Source of the DNA: an uncultured Ruminococcus sp.
Lineage (GTDB): Bacteria > Bacillota > Clostridia > UBA1212 > UBA1255
Length of the DNA: 15,688 nt
Reading direction: 5' to 3'
Assembly: GCA_902782885.1 (NCBI GenBank)
Contig: CACZOW010000278.1
Coordinates: 1-15,688 of the forward strand
The notes below the pieces were generated by a model. It was given only the letters and a program-made list of their open reading frames with translations, made no database searches and was not told the origin of the DNA. Position numbers and translations under genes: made by a program. Shown here piece by piece: positions 1 through 7,089 of this stretch (the first letter of the stretch is position 1; every line of letters begins with the position of its first letter).

Positions 1-2
1 CG

Positions 3-629
3 GCCGGGAGAACCGACCCGGTATGTGTGCTGCTGTGGCGGGCAATGCCGTTTCTGCCTCCGGCCGCCCGGCCGGAAATGGAAGGCTTGATCCGAAGCAC
101 GGCTGCGGATGATTGTTTCGAGATCTCGGACTGGTTTGAAGGAATGCGGCGCACGTACGGTAAATACAGCCAGGTGTTGACGCTGTGCCGGCTGCTGTGC
201 TTAGCCTGGAGCGCCGGCCGGCCGGACAACCTCCCGGAACTGTACGGGTGTGCGGCGGAGCTGCTGCGGCTGCTCGCGGCGGCAGTTACTGCGGCAAACG
301 GCACCGACAAGCCCCCGGATCTGTTGCCCGTCTGGCGGGCAATTATAAGGCGCCGCCGCTGTCTGTTCGGCGTTGACCACGGCGCCCGGCGCAAATTGCT
401 GCTGGCGCTGGAGTGTTCTATCGGGAGCCGGCGCTCCGAGCGGCCTTACAAACAGCTGGTGCGGGGATTTCTGGAAGCGGACACGGGACGTGAGATCAGG
501 GCGGGACGGTTGACCGAAAGGCGCGCGCCGGACGGCGCGGCAGGATTGTATCTTAGCCTTTACGGCGCCCTCGCGGAAGACGAAGAAGCTCATGAAGAGG
601 AAAGAAATGTCTTAAGCGGCGGAAAATAA
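3..629 (+). CDS. Unrecognised protein, 5' end outside window
   Basis: I do not recognise this protein. The frame is open from the first complete codon of the window to a TAA at 627-629, so the gene probably begins upstream; GTG at 27 is the first candidate start inside the window but has no clear ribosome binding site. About 209 residues are visible. There is no evident signal peptide, zinc motif or ATP-binding motif. The composition is rich in Arg, Leu and Ala, with amphipathic-looking helices, a basic stretch (IIRRRR) mid-protein and an acidic tail ending EDEEAHEEERNVLSGGK, which suggests a soluble cytoplasmic protein. It ends 23 bases before the thioester-domain gene in the same direction, so co-transcription with the surface-protein cluster is likely. 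A role as regulator or accessory factor for that cluster is only a guess. An antiparallel ORF at 201-593 is treated as a shadow. Confidence 0.55.
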   Translation, partial: AGRTDPVCVLLWRAMPFLPPAARPEMEGLIRSTAADDCFEISDWFEGMRRTYGKYSQVLTLCRLLCLAWSAGRPDNLPELYGCAAELLRLLAAAVTAANGTDKPPDLLPVWRAIIRRRRCLFGVDHGARRKLLLALECSIGSRRSERPYKQLVRGFLEADTGREIRAGRLTERRAPDGAAGLYLSLYGALAEDEEAHEEERNVLSGGK

Positions 630-652
630 CAAATTGACGGAGGAAGCGTAAT

Positions 653-3163
653 ATGATCAGATCAATTAACAGACCGGCGCGGCCGGTGAAAATGAACGGC
701 GGGAAGAGGATCGCGGCGCTGGTATTGTCCGTGATGATGCTGGCAGTGTTTTTGCTGACCGGCGTGGTAAATGAAGCGGCGGACAGCGGCGCCAGAAACG
801 GCAGTATGGTCCCGCTGACCGGATTCGGCGGCGCGGAATATTACAAGAAAACAAACTATTATGTGAATATTTACGGCGATAACGGCGAGATCGTCGAAGT
901 GCGGCTGCGCAGCGGCGGCAGCCGGCAGAAAATGTACGTACTGACCGATCCGGCTGCGGGAGTGAGCCAGTACGCGTATTGCCTGGCGTCCGGGCTGTCG
1001 TTCAATTCTTCGGCGGCGTTTACGGCCGGCGGAGAGGAGTCGGTATTCAGCAAATATTATAACGATCTGCCGGAGACGGCGCGGAAAGGGATCGCGTACG
1101 CTTCGATGTACGGTTACAGCGACAAAAACGGCACACCGGATGCCCCGGGACCGGTGGAAGGCACGTTGGGCGCGGATTTCTGGATGGCGACCCAGTGCGT
1201 GATCTGGGAGTACCAGCAGGGGATACGCGTGGACGCCGGCGCGCGGCTGACGCACGGGCTCGTGGAGGCGGACAATTACTTCTTCATGATCAAAGGCAAA
1301 CCTGCGGAAAAGTGCTACAACTACCTGCTGGACCGGATCCGCACCGCGTCTTCCGTACCCGATTTCGCGTCGGACGATACGGCGGGCTGGTCAGACAATA
1401 TCATTACTCTCAGCGAGGCATATATGGGCTCCGGATCATACACGGGCTATGTTTACGCGGGCGGAAAGCTGCCTGAAGGCAATTACTCTGTCACGGACGC
1501 CTCGGGGCAGCCGGTACCGTATCTGACGATGACGCGGAGCGGCGACCGGATCATTTTCAGATCTTCGCGGGCGCTGGAGACGCCGCTGAATCTGATCATC
1601 CGGCGCGCGGATGAACCGGGCGGAGAAGGCGCCGCGGTATTTTTCTCTCCGTCGGACAGCAATGTACAGACCATGCTCAGCGCCCGCGGCCGGCTGAGGG
1701 ATCCGTACAGACTGTATCTGAGCGTTCAGACCCGCAGTGTCCAGGGCGACCGTGTGACCGTAAACATTCAAAAGACGTCGGACAACGGACGTGTCACCGG
1801 CATACCGTTCCAGCTCCTTTGGACCAGCAGCAACAGGCAGATGAACGATATCACAGTATATACAGACGATTCAGGAAGTGCATCGCTGGAGCTGCCTATC
1901 GGCGATCGACCCGGCGACGTCACAACGCAGCAGCCCGGAGTGGCAATAGTAGAGCTTGCCGGCGACAAATATAACGGCGCACTTGCGGGGACGGGCGGCA
2001 ACGTTTACGGCATTTTCACCGCGTTCTTCTTCCGCGAGGAGCGGGACGGCGCTATCCGCTGGAACTACTCTTTCCTGGCCGATGATGCGAGTGCCCGGTC
2101 CTGTGACGGCAAAGTCCTAAACGGTTTTTACGTGCTGCTGGGCGGCAATTATTCCAACAATACAGTAACGCTCAATTACAGAAATACCGCCCGGTACGGC
2201 AGTGTGCGGCTGCGCAAGACTTCTGAAAACGGTACTCTGCAGGGATTCAGATTCAGGCTTACCGGCGCGGATCCGGACAACAGTGATATCCAGATCGAAA
2301 AGCTCACGGATGCCCGTGGGATCGCGGAATGGAGCGGGCTCATACCGGGCAATTACGCGATCTCCGAAGTGCTGGACGCCGGGAGCGTCTGGGAACAGCC
2401 CGACACGATATATGTTGCCGTGCCTGCCGAGGAAACGATCGAAGTTACCGCTTTCAACCGCCTCAGACCGGGGATACTTAAAATATATAAAACTGCCGAA
2501 GACGACCGTTTTGACGGCGTGAGTTTTACGGTCAGTGGTGTTGACAACGGCTTTCACGCCGTCATCGAGCCCGACGAAGAGAGTATTTCGCTTGAAGACG
2601 GAAAGCCGACTCTGTCGGCGGTATTGACCGGATTGAGGCCGGGCAGATATATCATCACTGAAAATTGTCCGGAACGGTACGACGCACCGGCGCCCGTTAC
2701 CGTAACGGTGAGTTCGGGACAGACGACGGAAAAACGGTTCGTCAACACAATTGCCCGCGGTGCTCTTGTCGTGGAAAAGCAGATCTACGCGGAGCAGTTC
2801 GTGGCGGCGCACGGCAACGCAGTGTTTATATTTAAGATCACCGGCCTCGACAACGGACGCTCGTTCTGCCGGGTGCTGGAGTTCGGACCGGACGACACAG
2901 AAGGCCGCACCGGGCTCGTGTCGAAACGCTTTGCGCTGGACGGACTGGAAGCCGGGCGTTATACGGTGGAAGAACTGAAAACGCTTCGATATGATATCGA
3001 ATCCGTAACAGTGACGCCGGGAAACAGTACGGACGGCAGCATTGCCATCCTTCGCGTCACCCGGGAGGGCGTGACGCCTAAAGCGGTCTTTGTCAACAAC
3101 GTGATCAACCAGGAGGACACGTCTCACACCGCGCTGTGCGTCAACGTGTTTGATTTTACCTGA
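653..3163 (+). CDS. Thioester-domain surface adhesin with SpaA/Cna-B-like stalk domains
   Basis: This 836-residue exported protein starts at an ATG seven bases after a strong GGAGGAA site. A hydrophobic signal or anchor segment spans residues 20-38. Residues about 55-230 match a thioester domain: Cys110 lies in a Tyr-Cys motif and Gln181 in TQCVIW, the pair that forms the internal Cys-Gln thioester in this family and lets such adhesins bind host or surface amines covalently. A less clear beta domain follows (about 365-510, Lys374). Three SpaA/Cna-B-like domains come next, each with a plausible isopeptide triad: Lys522/Glu572/Asn602, Lys613/Glu670/Asn698 and Lys709/Glu773/Asn815. The C-terminus (HTALCVNVFDFT) has no LPXTG motif, no membrane helix and no charged tail, so it is not anchored in the usual way. 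It lies 36 bases upstream of the SipW-type peptidase gene, consistent with one operon. Domain family assignment is confident; the binding target is unknown. Confidence 0.87.
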   Translation: MIRSINRPARPVKMNGGKRIAALVLSVMMLAVFLLTGVVNEAADSGARNGSMVPLTGFGGAEYYKKTNYYVNIYGDNGEIVEVRLRSGGSRQKMYVLTDPAAGVSQYAYCLASGLSFNSSAAFTAGGEESVFSKYYNDLPETARKGIAYASMYGYSDKNGTPDAPGPVEGTLGADFWMATQCVIWEYQQGIRVDAGARLTHGLVEADNYFFMIKGKPAEKCYNYLLDRIRTASSVPDFASDDTAGWSDNIITLSEAYMGSGSYTGYVYAGGKLPEGNYSVTDASGQPVPYLTMTRSGDRIIFRSSRALETPLNLIIRRADEPGGEGAAVFFSPSDSNVQTMLSARGRLRDPYRLYLSVQTRSVQGDRVTVNIQKTSDNGRVTGIPFQLLWTSSNRQMNDITVYTDDSGSASLELPIGDRPGDVTTQQPGVAIVELAGDKYNGALAGTGGNVYGIFTAFFFREERDGAIRWNYSFLADDASARSCDGKVLNGFYVLLGGNYSNNTVTLNYRNTARYGSVRLRKTSENGTLQGFRFRLTGADPDNSDIQIEKLTDARGIAEWSGLIPGNYAISEVLDAGSVWEQPDTIYVAVPAEETIEVTAFNRLRPGILKIYKTAEDDRFDGVSFTVSGVDNGFHAVIEPDEESISLEDGKPTLSAVLTGLRPGRYIITENCPERYDAPAPVTVTVSSGQTTEKRFVNTIARGALVVEKQIYAEQFVAAHGNAVFIFKITGLDNGRSFCRVLEFGPDDTEGRTGLVSKRFALDGLEAGRYTVEELKTLRYDIESVTVTPGNSTDGSIAILRVTREGVTPKAVFVNNVINQEDTSHTALCVNVFDFT

Positions 3164-3199
3164 TCGCTGCCGGATAAAGCGGGTGAACAATAAGATAAT

Positions 3200-3709
3200 A
3201 TGAAAAAAGTATTGAAAACAGCGCTCAAAGTGCTGCTTTGGGCGGTGCCTGTCCTGCTTATTGCCGTTTTGGTATCCGAACTCGCGGGCGTGCGGTATCT
3301 GTGCGTATTGTCGCCGTCGATGGAACCGGAACTGCCTGTCGGCAGCCTGGCGGTTATCATTCCGGTCGCTCCGGAGCGCGTCAGGCAGGGGGACAATCTC
3401 GCGTATGTGAAGGGCGTCAACATCGTTACGCACAAAGTTCTGCTGAACGATACAGCGGAACGCACAATTAAAACCAAGGGGATCGCAGGTAAACTTGAAG
3501 ACGCGCCGGTGCCGTACGAGGCGGTGCTGGGTGTAGAGAAGATCTGCATCCCCGGAGCCGGCCGTATCGCGTCGGCAATAAAAACTCCCGCGGGAAAGAC
3601 CGTCCTTATTACGGCCGGGGTACTAACCGTACTCGTTCTGCTGATTCCGGAGTTCCTGCCCGGAAAACGACGCGGGACCGCATCAACCGAATCTGATCTG
3701 ACTGTCTGA
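3200..3709 (+). CDS. sipW: SipW-type (ER-type) signal peptidase I
   Basis: This 169-residue membrane serine protease should remove the special signal peptides of TasA/camelysin-like proteins. An N-terminal membrane helix (about 7-28) leads to the catalytic Ser40 in LSPSMEPELPVGS. The general base is His78 in NIVTHKV rather than Lys, which marks the ER-type/SipW branch of family S26. The third conserved box has TKGIAGKLEDAPVP, with Asp101 the likely counterpart of the essential Asp of Bacillus SipW. A second membrane helix spans about 134-152, followed by a short polar tail. The ribosome binding site is weak (GGGTGA, 13 bases before the ATG), which fits a low-dose enzyme sitting between highly translated substrate genes. 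Three genes carrying SipW-type signal regions lie directly downstream, so the cognate substrates are probably local. The family call is firm; the substrate pairing is inference from context. Confidence 0.92.
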   Translation: MKKVLKTALKVLLWAVPVLLIAVLVSELAGVRYLCVLSPSMEPELPVGSLAVIIPVAPERVRQGDNLAYVKGVNIVTHKVLLNDTAERTIKTKGIAGKLEDAPVPYEAVLGVEKICIPGAGRIASAIKTPAGKTVLITAGVLTVLVLLIPEFLPGKRRGTASTESDLTV

Positions 3710-3729
3710 GACAGCAGAAAATACATTTT

Positions 3730-3736
3730 AAGGAGG
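3730..3736 (+). promoter_or_regulatory. Near-perfect ribosome binding site of the first TasA-like gene
   Basis: AAGGAGG lies seven bases before the ATG at 3744. It is the strongest Shine-Dalgarno match in the cluster and contrasts with the weak site before the upstream peptidase gene. This suggests the short TasA-like protein is the most heavily made component, as expected for a main fibre subunit. Confidence 0.8.
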
Positions 3737-3743
3737 CTTCATT

Positions 3744-4457
3744 ATGAGAAGAAGCGAAAAAATCATTTTTGGGATCCTGACGCTGGGCCTGCTGGCCGTA
3801 CTGGTGATCGGCAGTACGCTGGCCTATATGACGGACAGGGAAAACAAGGAAAACACTTTCACTGTAGGTACGCTGGACGTGTCGCTGGAGGAAAAGAACT
3901 GGAAAGAGGGCACTGACGGCGACGAGGCGGTACCGGGAGATACGTTTGTCAAGGATCCGGTAGTTACCGCGGTCAAAAACGACAGCTACATCCGTATGCG
4001 CGTCACCGTCAAAGATTCCGCGACCGGTCAGACGGTCACCGATGCCGAAAGACTGGCGCTGATCTGCAAAATGATCAAATACGACAGCACATATAATGCG
4101 GACACGCAGACCGCGGGCACCGCGCTTGTAAAAGATGATTCCTACAGCAGTGCAGACCTGGCTGCGATACCGATGGTCAATCCGGAGTTTACTCAGGCGA
4201 CTTCCGCGACCGCGGGCGAATACGTGTTCAACTACGACTCCGTACTGGAGGAGGGCGATAAAGTAGCGCTGTTTACCAACTTGGTCGTACCCGCGGACTG
4301 GTCGCAGACGCAGCTCGATAAGGTCGGCGCGTTCAAGCTCGACGTGGTCGTTGAGGCGATCCAGGCCAAAAACTTTGATGCTCCCGCGGAGGCGTTTGCC
4401 GCGCTGGACGAGGAAATCCGGAACGGTACCAACGTGAGCAATTATGTTGCCGGCTGA
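3744..4457 (+). CDS. TasA/camelysin-like SipW-dependent secreted protein, candidate major subunit
   Basis: This 237-residue protein has a typical SipW-cognate signal region: a basic N-terminus (MRRSEK), a hydrophobic core (about 8-26), then STLAYMTDRENKENTFTVG, the hallmark segment of TasA/camelysin-type proteins. Cleavage by the SipW-type enzyme is expected near the Thr-Leu-Ala-Tyr sequence. The mature part is acidic, has no cysteine outside one internal position, and carries family landmarks: a PGDTFVKDPVV strand, a central YIRMRVTV strand, and LEEGDKVALFTNLVVPADW near the end. There is no sorting motif or second membrane helix, so it should be released or polymerised rather than wall-linked. 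TasA relatives form matrix fibres in Bacillus biofilms; camelysins are protease-like surface proteins. With the strongest RBS of the cluster it is the best candidate for a major structural subunit. Family membership is confident; fibre formation is inferred. Confidence 0.87.
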   Translation: MRRSEKIIFGILTLGLLAVLVIGSTLAYMTDRENKENTFTVGTLDVSLEEKNWKEGTDGDEAVPGDTFVKDPVVTAVKNDSYIRMRVTVKDSATGQTVTDAERLALICKMIKYDSTYNADTQTAGTALVKDDSYSSADLAAIPMVNPEFTQATSATAGEYVFNYDSVLEEGDKVALFTNLVVPADWSQTQLDKVGAFKLDVVVEAIQAKNFDAPAEAFAALDEEIRNGTNVSNYVAG

Positions 4458-4471
4458 TGCCGTAAGCGGCA
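4458..4471 (+). repeat. Small hairpin directly after the TasA-like stop codon
   Basis: TGCCG, loop TAAG, CGGCA: a perfect five-base-pair stem beginning at the base after the stop codon. It is the first of three hairpins in the 130-base gap and has no T-run after it, so it is not a standard intrinsic terminator. Confidence 0.6.
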
Positions 4472-4482
4472 GGTCAATTTGG

Positions 4483-4508
4483 TTTTACGCCGTTTGCAGG
4501 CGTTAAAA
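4483..4508 (+). repeat. Intercistronic hairpin with T-rich and A-rich flanks
   Basis: TTTTACGCC pairs with GGCGTTAAAA across a seven-base loop, with one bulged T. The outer T/A pairs sit where a bidirectional terminator would have its U-tract, but the + strand downstream is A-rich, so termination toward the next gene is not clearly supported. An RNA-stabilising or processing role is possible. Confidence 0.55.
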
Positions 4509-4512
4509 ACTA

Positions 4513-4566
4513 CCGGGAACGCGGCGGAATGCCGTATGACCGTGCGGTCTTCCGCAGCTTTCCCGG
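4513..4566 (+). repeat. Long imperfect inverted repeat before the double-module gene
   Basis: The arm at 4513-4529 pairs with 4550-4566 over 17 positions with two mismatches; the apical part contains a further ACCG/CGGT mini-stem. It ends seven bases before the GGGAGGAA ribosome binding site (4573-4580) of the next gene and has no T-run. As RNA it would be a strong structure, able to protect the 3' end of the upstream message, reduce read-through, or affect ribosome access to the downstream gene. Confidence 0.7.
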
Positions 4567-4587
4567 ACCATCGGGAGGAACCGGACA

Positions 4588-6429
4588 ATGCGTAAATTAT
4601 ATGTTATTACACTCACCGTGCTTGTCTGTGTGTTCGCGGTGAGCGGCATTTTTGCCGCCGCGGACTGGTACAGGGAAGACCGGACAACAAATATTATATC
4701 CGTGGGCGAACTCAGCGGCGACCTGATCGATATTTACGAACAGGAGACCGTCGTTATGCCCGGTGACCGCGTGAGCAAGGTGGTCTCGGTGAAAAACTCC
4801 GGCACTTCCGACGGGCTGGTGCGGGTCAGGCTGGAGAGCGTCTGGACCGATTCGGGAGAGGAGACCGCGGACGGGCAATTCACTTTTGACGTAAATAAAG
4901 AGAACTGGCTGTTCGACGCCGATACGGGGTATTATTACTATCTGGGCGTATTGGCGCCGGGAGCCACAACTGAACCGCTGCTGAACTCATTCAGCGTCAG
5001 CGGCCCGGATATGAATAATTTCTACTCTTACCGCCCCGGAAGCATACTGGTTACGATGGAAATGGTACAGGCTGCTGCGGAAGGCATTTCGCTGTGGGAC
5101 AGATCCAATTCCGACCTGGGCATAGAATATCCGGAGCGTTCCGGATACAGCCCGGAAGATGATACCGGCGTGGCATTCGAAGGACCGGAAGGCGGCTTCT
5201 CATTCGGGGACAACGGCGATCTGTTCGCCTCGTTCAAAAATATCCTGCCCGGCCAGACGGTGATCCAGAAGATCAATATAGGCAGTCGGCACGGTGAGAC
5301 CACGGAGATCTTTTTGAGGGCAACGTCAGCCGGCGGCGGCCCGCTTTCTTCCGAAACGGAAGCGCTGCTTACGGAATTGCTGACTAAATATACGGAGCTC
5401 AAGGTAAGCGTTGGCGGCGAGCTGGTTTACCGCGGGCCGGTGTGGCAGGAAAACGGCAGCGAAAAGCGCGCGTCGCAGGATCCTGATGCGTCCGGACTGT
5501 ATGAGAACGGGATCAGTCTAGGACGGTTTTACAACGGCGACGGGTTGCCGGTGACCGTGGAACTGGAACTGAGCCGCGACGCGGGCAATGAATTTCAGAG
5601 CCTCGCGGGAGAGGTGGACTGGGTATTCTCAGCGAGCGGCGCCGAACGGCCGCAGGTCCCGCAGACAGGGGACAATAGCAACAGAATATACATTATTGTT
5701 ATGATCGTGGCGGGAGCGGCCTGCCTGGCATTGATGGCGGCGAGAGCGATTGCCCACCGCGGAATGCGCGGCGGCGGTCAGCGGAAGGGTGTGCGTTTTA
5801 TTGCGCCTGCATTGTCCGCACTGCTGCTTTCGGCGGCAATACTTGCCGTGGCGGCAAGGCTGACCGGCGGCACGTCCGCGTTTATGACCGATGCGGAAAC
5901 CGGTGAAAATTCGGTAAAAATGGGTGAACTGTCCATTGAACTTAGCGAGCCCTCGTTCGTGCCGGATCGGGTGCTGCAGCCCCGCGAAACGGTGGAAAAA
6001 GATCCGCAGGTGACGAATACCGGCAGCGTTCCGGCACTGGTATATCTGAAGGTGGCCATACCGTTAAAGAATGTGAAGACTGTATCGCATGAAACGAAAG
6101 AGATCCTGCCCGCGGAACTGCATGAGCTGTTTTCGTTTGAGGCATCGGAAGCGTGGGCGCTGGTCGGGCGGTATAATTACGCCGAACCGACCGGACGGCA
6201 TGACGCAATTTATGTGTACGGGTACCGCGATGTGCTGGCGCCCGGAGCGACAACGCCGCCGCTGTTTGAGACCGTCACGTTTTTGAATATTCTGGAAGGT
6301 GAACTGCCGGGCGGCGCGGGTGCCGTTATCGGCCTGGACGCGTACGGACTGCAGAGCGAGCATATTGCCGAAGCGGGGGATATCGACGCACGGCTGCAAT
6401 ACGGATACGACCGTTTTTTTAAGAGGTGA
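4588..6429 (+). CDS. Double TasA-like surface protein with internal sorting signal and second SipW-type signal
   Basis: This 613-residue ORF starts at an ATG seven bases after GGGAGGAA. Residues 1-40 form a divergent SipW-type signal (hydrophobic 5-23, then AAADWYREDRTTNIISVGEL). Residues about 40-165 are TasA-like, with a YYYY...LAPGATTEPLL motif. Residues about 195-350 resemble a beta domain often found before the anchor of clostridial wall proteins (FKNILPGQT, then EVDWVFSAS). VPQTGD at 357-362 resembles an LPXTG-type sorting signal and is followed by a membrane helix (about 366-386) and a basic stretch (386-403). Translation then continues into a second hydrophobic segment (about 404-424), TSAFMTDAETGENSVKMGEL, and another TasA-like domain carrying the same LAPGATTPPLF motif (549-560). 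It looks like two genes fused in frame. Alternative internal starts (ATG 5764, GTG 5791) have poor ribosome binding sites. The stop overlaps the next gene's RBS. Confidence 0.83.
   Translation: MRKLYVITLTVLVCVFAVSGIFAAADWYREDRTTNIISVGELSGDLIDIYEQETVVMPGDRVSKVVSVKNSGTSDGLVRVRLESVWTDSGEETADGQFTFDVNKENWLFDADTGYYYYLGVLAPGATTEPLLNSFSVSGPDMNNFYSYRPGSILVTMEMVQAAAEGISLWDRSNSDLGIEYPERSGYSPEDDTGVAFEGPEGGFSFGDNGDLFASFKNILPGQTVIQKINIGSRHGETTEIFLRATSAGGGPLSSETEALLTELLTKYTELKVSVGGELVYRGPVWQENGSEKRASQDPDASGLYENGISLGRFYNGDGLPVTVELELSRDAGNEFQSLAGEVDWVFSASGAERPQVPQTGDNSNRIYIIVMIVAGAACLALMAARAIAHRGMRGGGQRKGVRFIAPALSALLLSAAILAVAARLTGGTSAFMTDAETGENSVKMGELSIELSEPSFVPDRVLQPRETVEKDPQVTNTGSVPALVYLKVAIPLKNVKTVSHETKEILPAELHELFSFEASEAWALVGRYNYAEPTGRHDAIYVYGYRDVLAPGATTPPLFETVTFLNILEGELPGGAGAVIGLDAYGLQSEHIAEAGDIDARLQYGYDRFFKR
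5656..5760 (+). other. Internal LPXTG-like sorting signal in the double-module protein
   Basis: Codons 357-391 encode VPQTGD, a hydrophobic helix and a basic end (Arg386, His390, Arg391), the three parts of a sortase sorting signal. Such signals normally end a protein, but here at least 220 residues follow. No sortase is encoded in the window, so the enzyme would have to act from elsewhere in the genome. Confidence 0.72.
5764..5886 (+). other. Internal SipW-type signal segment of the double-module protein
   Basis: Codons 393-433 encode a basic stretch (RGGGQRKGVR), a hydrophobic helix and the TSAFM segment, equivalent to a SipW-cognate signal peptide embedded mid-protein. With the preceding helix it predicts a hairpin topology: the positively charged loop stays in the cytoplasm and both TasA-like halves face outside. 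Cleavage near Ala431 would free the C-terminal half. Confidence 0.7.
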
Positions 6430-6434
6430 TCTGA

Positions 6435-7007
6435 ATGAGACAACACGGAAAAGCAGTAAGAGTAATAAGAATCGTTATATTGACCGTTTTGATCGCCGCG
6501 GCGGCGGCAGGTACCGGCGCGACGCTGGCGTATCTGACGGACAGCGACAGGGCGGACAACCCGTTTACTGTGGGGGAAACAGAGATCGAGATCCGCGAGA
6601 CGTTTTCTCCGGACGGCGACGTGCCGGAACCGGGAGAGGGGATCCCGAAAGTGGTACGCATAGTCAACACCGGCGAGCTCACCTGCCTCATACGCGTACG
6701 TTTGCTGTTCGAGGATGATACACTGGAAAAAGTTGTGGAACCGTTTGTGACCGGACATGGTTGGGAAGCCCGCGCGGATGGTTTTTATTACTATATTTAT
6801 CCGGTGAGACCCGGCGGCAGCACGGTCCCGCTGATCGAAGAAGTACGGATACGGAGCGTATTTGAAAACGGCGGGGACGTCGGCAGCAATGATCTTAAAA
6901 AGATCAGTTCGGGCATAATCGTATATTCGGAGGTGATCGGTTATCGCGGCGATCCGGCGCTGCCCTGCACGGCGGCGGAACTGGAGGCGCTGTGGGGAGA
7001 ATTCTGA
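6435..7007 (+). CDS. Small TasA/camelysin-like SipW-dependent secreted protein
   Basis: This is a 190-residue exported protein. A basic N-terminus (MRQHGKAVRVIR) and hydrophobic core (13-28) lead into GATLAYLTDSDRADNPFTVGE, a textbook SipW-cognate signal region. The mature domain has PGEGIPKVVRIVNTG, a CLIRVRL strand, and FYYYIYPVRPGGSTVPLIEEV, the same motif that occurs twice in the upstream double-module protein, so it is probably a paralogue of its C-terminal half. There is no sorting motif or second helix. The ribosome binding site (AGAGGTGA) overlaps the stop codon of the upstream gene, which implies translational coupling and linked amounts of the two proteins. It ends the cluster; no clear intrinsic terminator follows. 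It may be a minor fibre, tip or assembly subunit, as TapA is to TasA in Bacillus, but this is inference only. Confidence 0.85.
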   Translation: MRQHGKAVRVIRIVILTVLIAAAAAGTGATLAYLTDSDRADNPFTVGETEIEIRETFSPDGDVPEPGEGIPKVVRIVNTGELTCLIRVRLLFEDDTLEKVVEPFVTGHGWEARADGFYYYIYPVRPGGSTVPLIEEVRIRSVFENGGDVGSNDLKKISSGIIVYSEVIGYRGDPALPCTAAELEALWGEF

Positions 7008-7059
7008 TCTTATCCGCTGCGTTTTGACGCGATACGAAGCACGGTTTCTACGATAATTA

Positions 7060-7089
7060 TTGACAGCAGAAAGGAAAATATAATAAAAT
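7060..7089 (+). promoter_or_regulatory. Candidate sigma-A promoter for the ABC transporter gene
   Basis: A perfect -35 TTGACA (7060-7065) is separated by 18 bases from TAAAAT (7084-7089) in an A/T-rich patch within the otherwise GC-rich 195-base gap. Transcription would start near 7096 and leave a leader of about 105 bases before the ATG. A perfect TATAAT at 7079-7084 is only 13 bases from the -35 and is less likely. Confidence 0.6.

Noticed and set aside
201..593. Minus-strand ORF of 130 codons opposite the first gene
   Set aside because: No recognisable domain, Arg/Gln/Pro-rich shadow composition, and the + frame continues into a consistent operon.
809..823. VPLTG near the N-terminus of the thioester protein as a sorting motif
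   Set aside because: No hydrophobic helix or basic tail follows; it lies just before the thioester domain and is best seen as chance.
2117..3433. Minus-strand ORF of 438 codons over the adhesin and peptidase genes
   Set aside because: Arg/His-rich shadow without any domain; both + strand genes are firmly identified.
5764..6429. Independent gene starting at ATG 5764 or GTG 5791
   Set aside because: Neither start has a good ribosome binding site and there is no stop between the modules, so a single ORF is annotated; kept as the main alternative to the fusion reading.
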